Positions 37,710-38,210 of a stretch of 38,210 nt of DNA are shown here, piece by piece. The notes under the pieces were generated by a model. That model was not told where the DNA came from. It saw only the letters and a list, made by a program, of their open reading frames with translations, and ran no database searches. This DNA comes from a virus: positions 1 through 38,210 of the IMG/VR virus record IMGVR_UViG_3300048928_000592; one strand, written 5' to 3'. Each line of letters opens with the position of its first letter. The first letter of the stretch is position 1. The position numbers and the translations under genes are program-made.

Positions 37710-38210
37710 ATGTTCGGTCCATTTCGTGCCGGCGAAGCTAAGGCCACACACATTGAAGAGGTTCAGCAGGGTCGCTTTCTGATCGCCCGGAAGGGCCTGT
37801 TTTTAAAGGCGGCCAAACCCGGGACGATCGGCGGAGTGGGCGTCGACAGGTCGATCCCTCAGTTGCTCAAGCTTGATGGGGCGTTTCCAACGCTAACCGA
37901 TGCCGGCTCTAATGGTCCGGCCTGCATGGTGCTCACGGAAGACGCGTGGCTAGAGATTTCGGTCTCCGACCCTCGGGCCGAGGACGAGGTCTACCTGGCA
38001 TGCGTAGGGGTCAACGAGGACGGTGAGTTCGCAGTTACTGCCGAGTCCAGCGAGGCGTCTTACTTCGTTGAATTCAAGAATGGGGCAGCTCGTACCGATG
38101 GCCATGCACGCTTCATCTGGTGGAAGGCGTGGCGCATTGAGCTCGTTCTGGAGGGGGACCGCAGATTCCTCCTCGCCGACCGAAAGCCGGCACGAGTAAC
38201 GGCGGTCTGA
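37710..38210 (+). CDS. Protein of unknown function at the window end
   Basis: 166-aa protein from ATG 37710, with AGGGAGGT seven bases upstream, a strong ribosome-binding site. Upstream in-frame codons overlap the preceding gene and are not expected to be used. Composition is acidic and beta-rich (EEVQQGRFLIARKGLFLKAA, ACMVLTEDAWLEISVSDP, DEVYLACVGVNEDGEFAVTA), ending FIWWKAWRIELVLEGDRRFL. No signal peptide or membrane segment. Family not recognised. Its stop is the last codon of the window, so the gene is complete. Confidence 0.65.
   Translation: MFGPFRAGEAKATHIEEVQQGRFLIARKGLFLKAAKPGTIGGVGVDRSIPQLLKLDGAFPTLTDAGSNGPACMVLTEDAWLEISVSDPRAEDEVYLACVGVNEDGEFAVTAESSEASYFVEFKNGAARTDGHARFIWWKAWRIELVLEGDRRFLLADRKPARVTAV

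Noticed and set aside
1-38210. CRISPR arrays, tRNA or rRNA genes, insertion sequences
   Set aside because: No regularly spaced repeats, no cloverleaf or rRNA sequence and no second transposase were seen.

Overview
The window is almost entirely one Mu-like transposable (mutator) prophage of high GC content. Its gene set is that of a Mu-type head and replication module joined to a long, non-contractile (siphovirus) tail, with BcepMu-like gene order: the early/transposition block lies on the minus strand at the left and runs away from the late block on the plus strand. The GC-rich coding, the BcepMu gp16-like early protein and the B3/D3112-like tail genes point to a beta- or gammaproteobacterial host (Burkholderia, Pseudomonas or Xanthomonadales type). 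I cannot fix the genus from sequence alone.

Layout. 1-9523 (minus): one long, tightly coupled early operon, mostly with 1-11 nt gaps or ATGA/GTGA/TTGA overlaps. In transcription order it carries small DNA-binding proteins, a coiled-coil protein, transposase A (DDE), transposase B (AAA ATPase), a run of small unknown proteins, a DUF3164 protein, GemA/gp16, a CxxC protein and finally the Mor-type activator, whose stop codon is the first three bases of the window. 9524-9634: divergent control region with a sigma70-like early promoter whose spacer is filled by an 18-bp palindromic operator. 9635-11062 (plus): the repressor, a two-helix membrane protein and a secreted protein, probably expressed in the lysogen. 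11063-11207: a strong hairpin and one copy of a 21-bp element that recurs once, upstream of the protease gene. 11208-12563: lysis (endolysin with C-terminal membrane segment, Rz, overlapping Rz1). 12553-21638: TraR-like protein, gp25/gp26/gp27-like proteins, an Acb2-type anti-CBASS protein, large terminase, DUF935 portal, Mu F-like protein with a probable C-terminal nuclease domain, virion morphogenesis protein G, protease/scaffold, DUF2190 protein and major capsid. 21744-35705: head-tail connector and tail genes, including a tail chaperone with a T-TTT-TTT frameshift site, a 1113-aa tape measure, paralogous tail proteins, a BR0599/DUF2163-type protein and a 957-aa tail-tip protein ending in a LamG-like domain. 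35706-36641: a structured leader and a Dam-type adenine methylase, in the position mom occupies in Mu, followed by a terminator. 36642-38210: about 560 nt with no convincing gene, then two unrecognised plus-strand genes that may be right-end accessory genes or host DNA.

How it works together (inference from families). The repressor shuts the early promoter in the lysogen. On induction A and B drive replicative transposition, and Mor at the end of the early operon switches on later transcription. The late block then builds a Mu-type head filled by the terminase, adds a flexible tail and lyses the cell. The items of most interest are the Acb2 homologue between the gp27-like and terminase genes, a motif shared by the C-terminus of the repressor and the N-terminus of the adjacent membrane protein, a probable toxin-like nuclease domain on the injected-type F protein, a repeated 21-bp element before the lysis and protease genes, and an SD-sequestering leader before the methylase.
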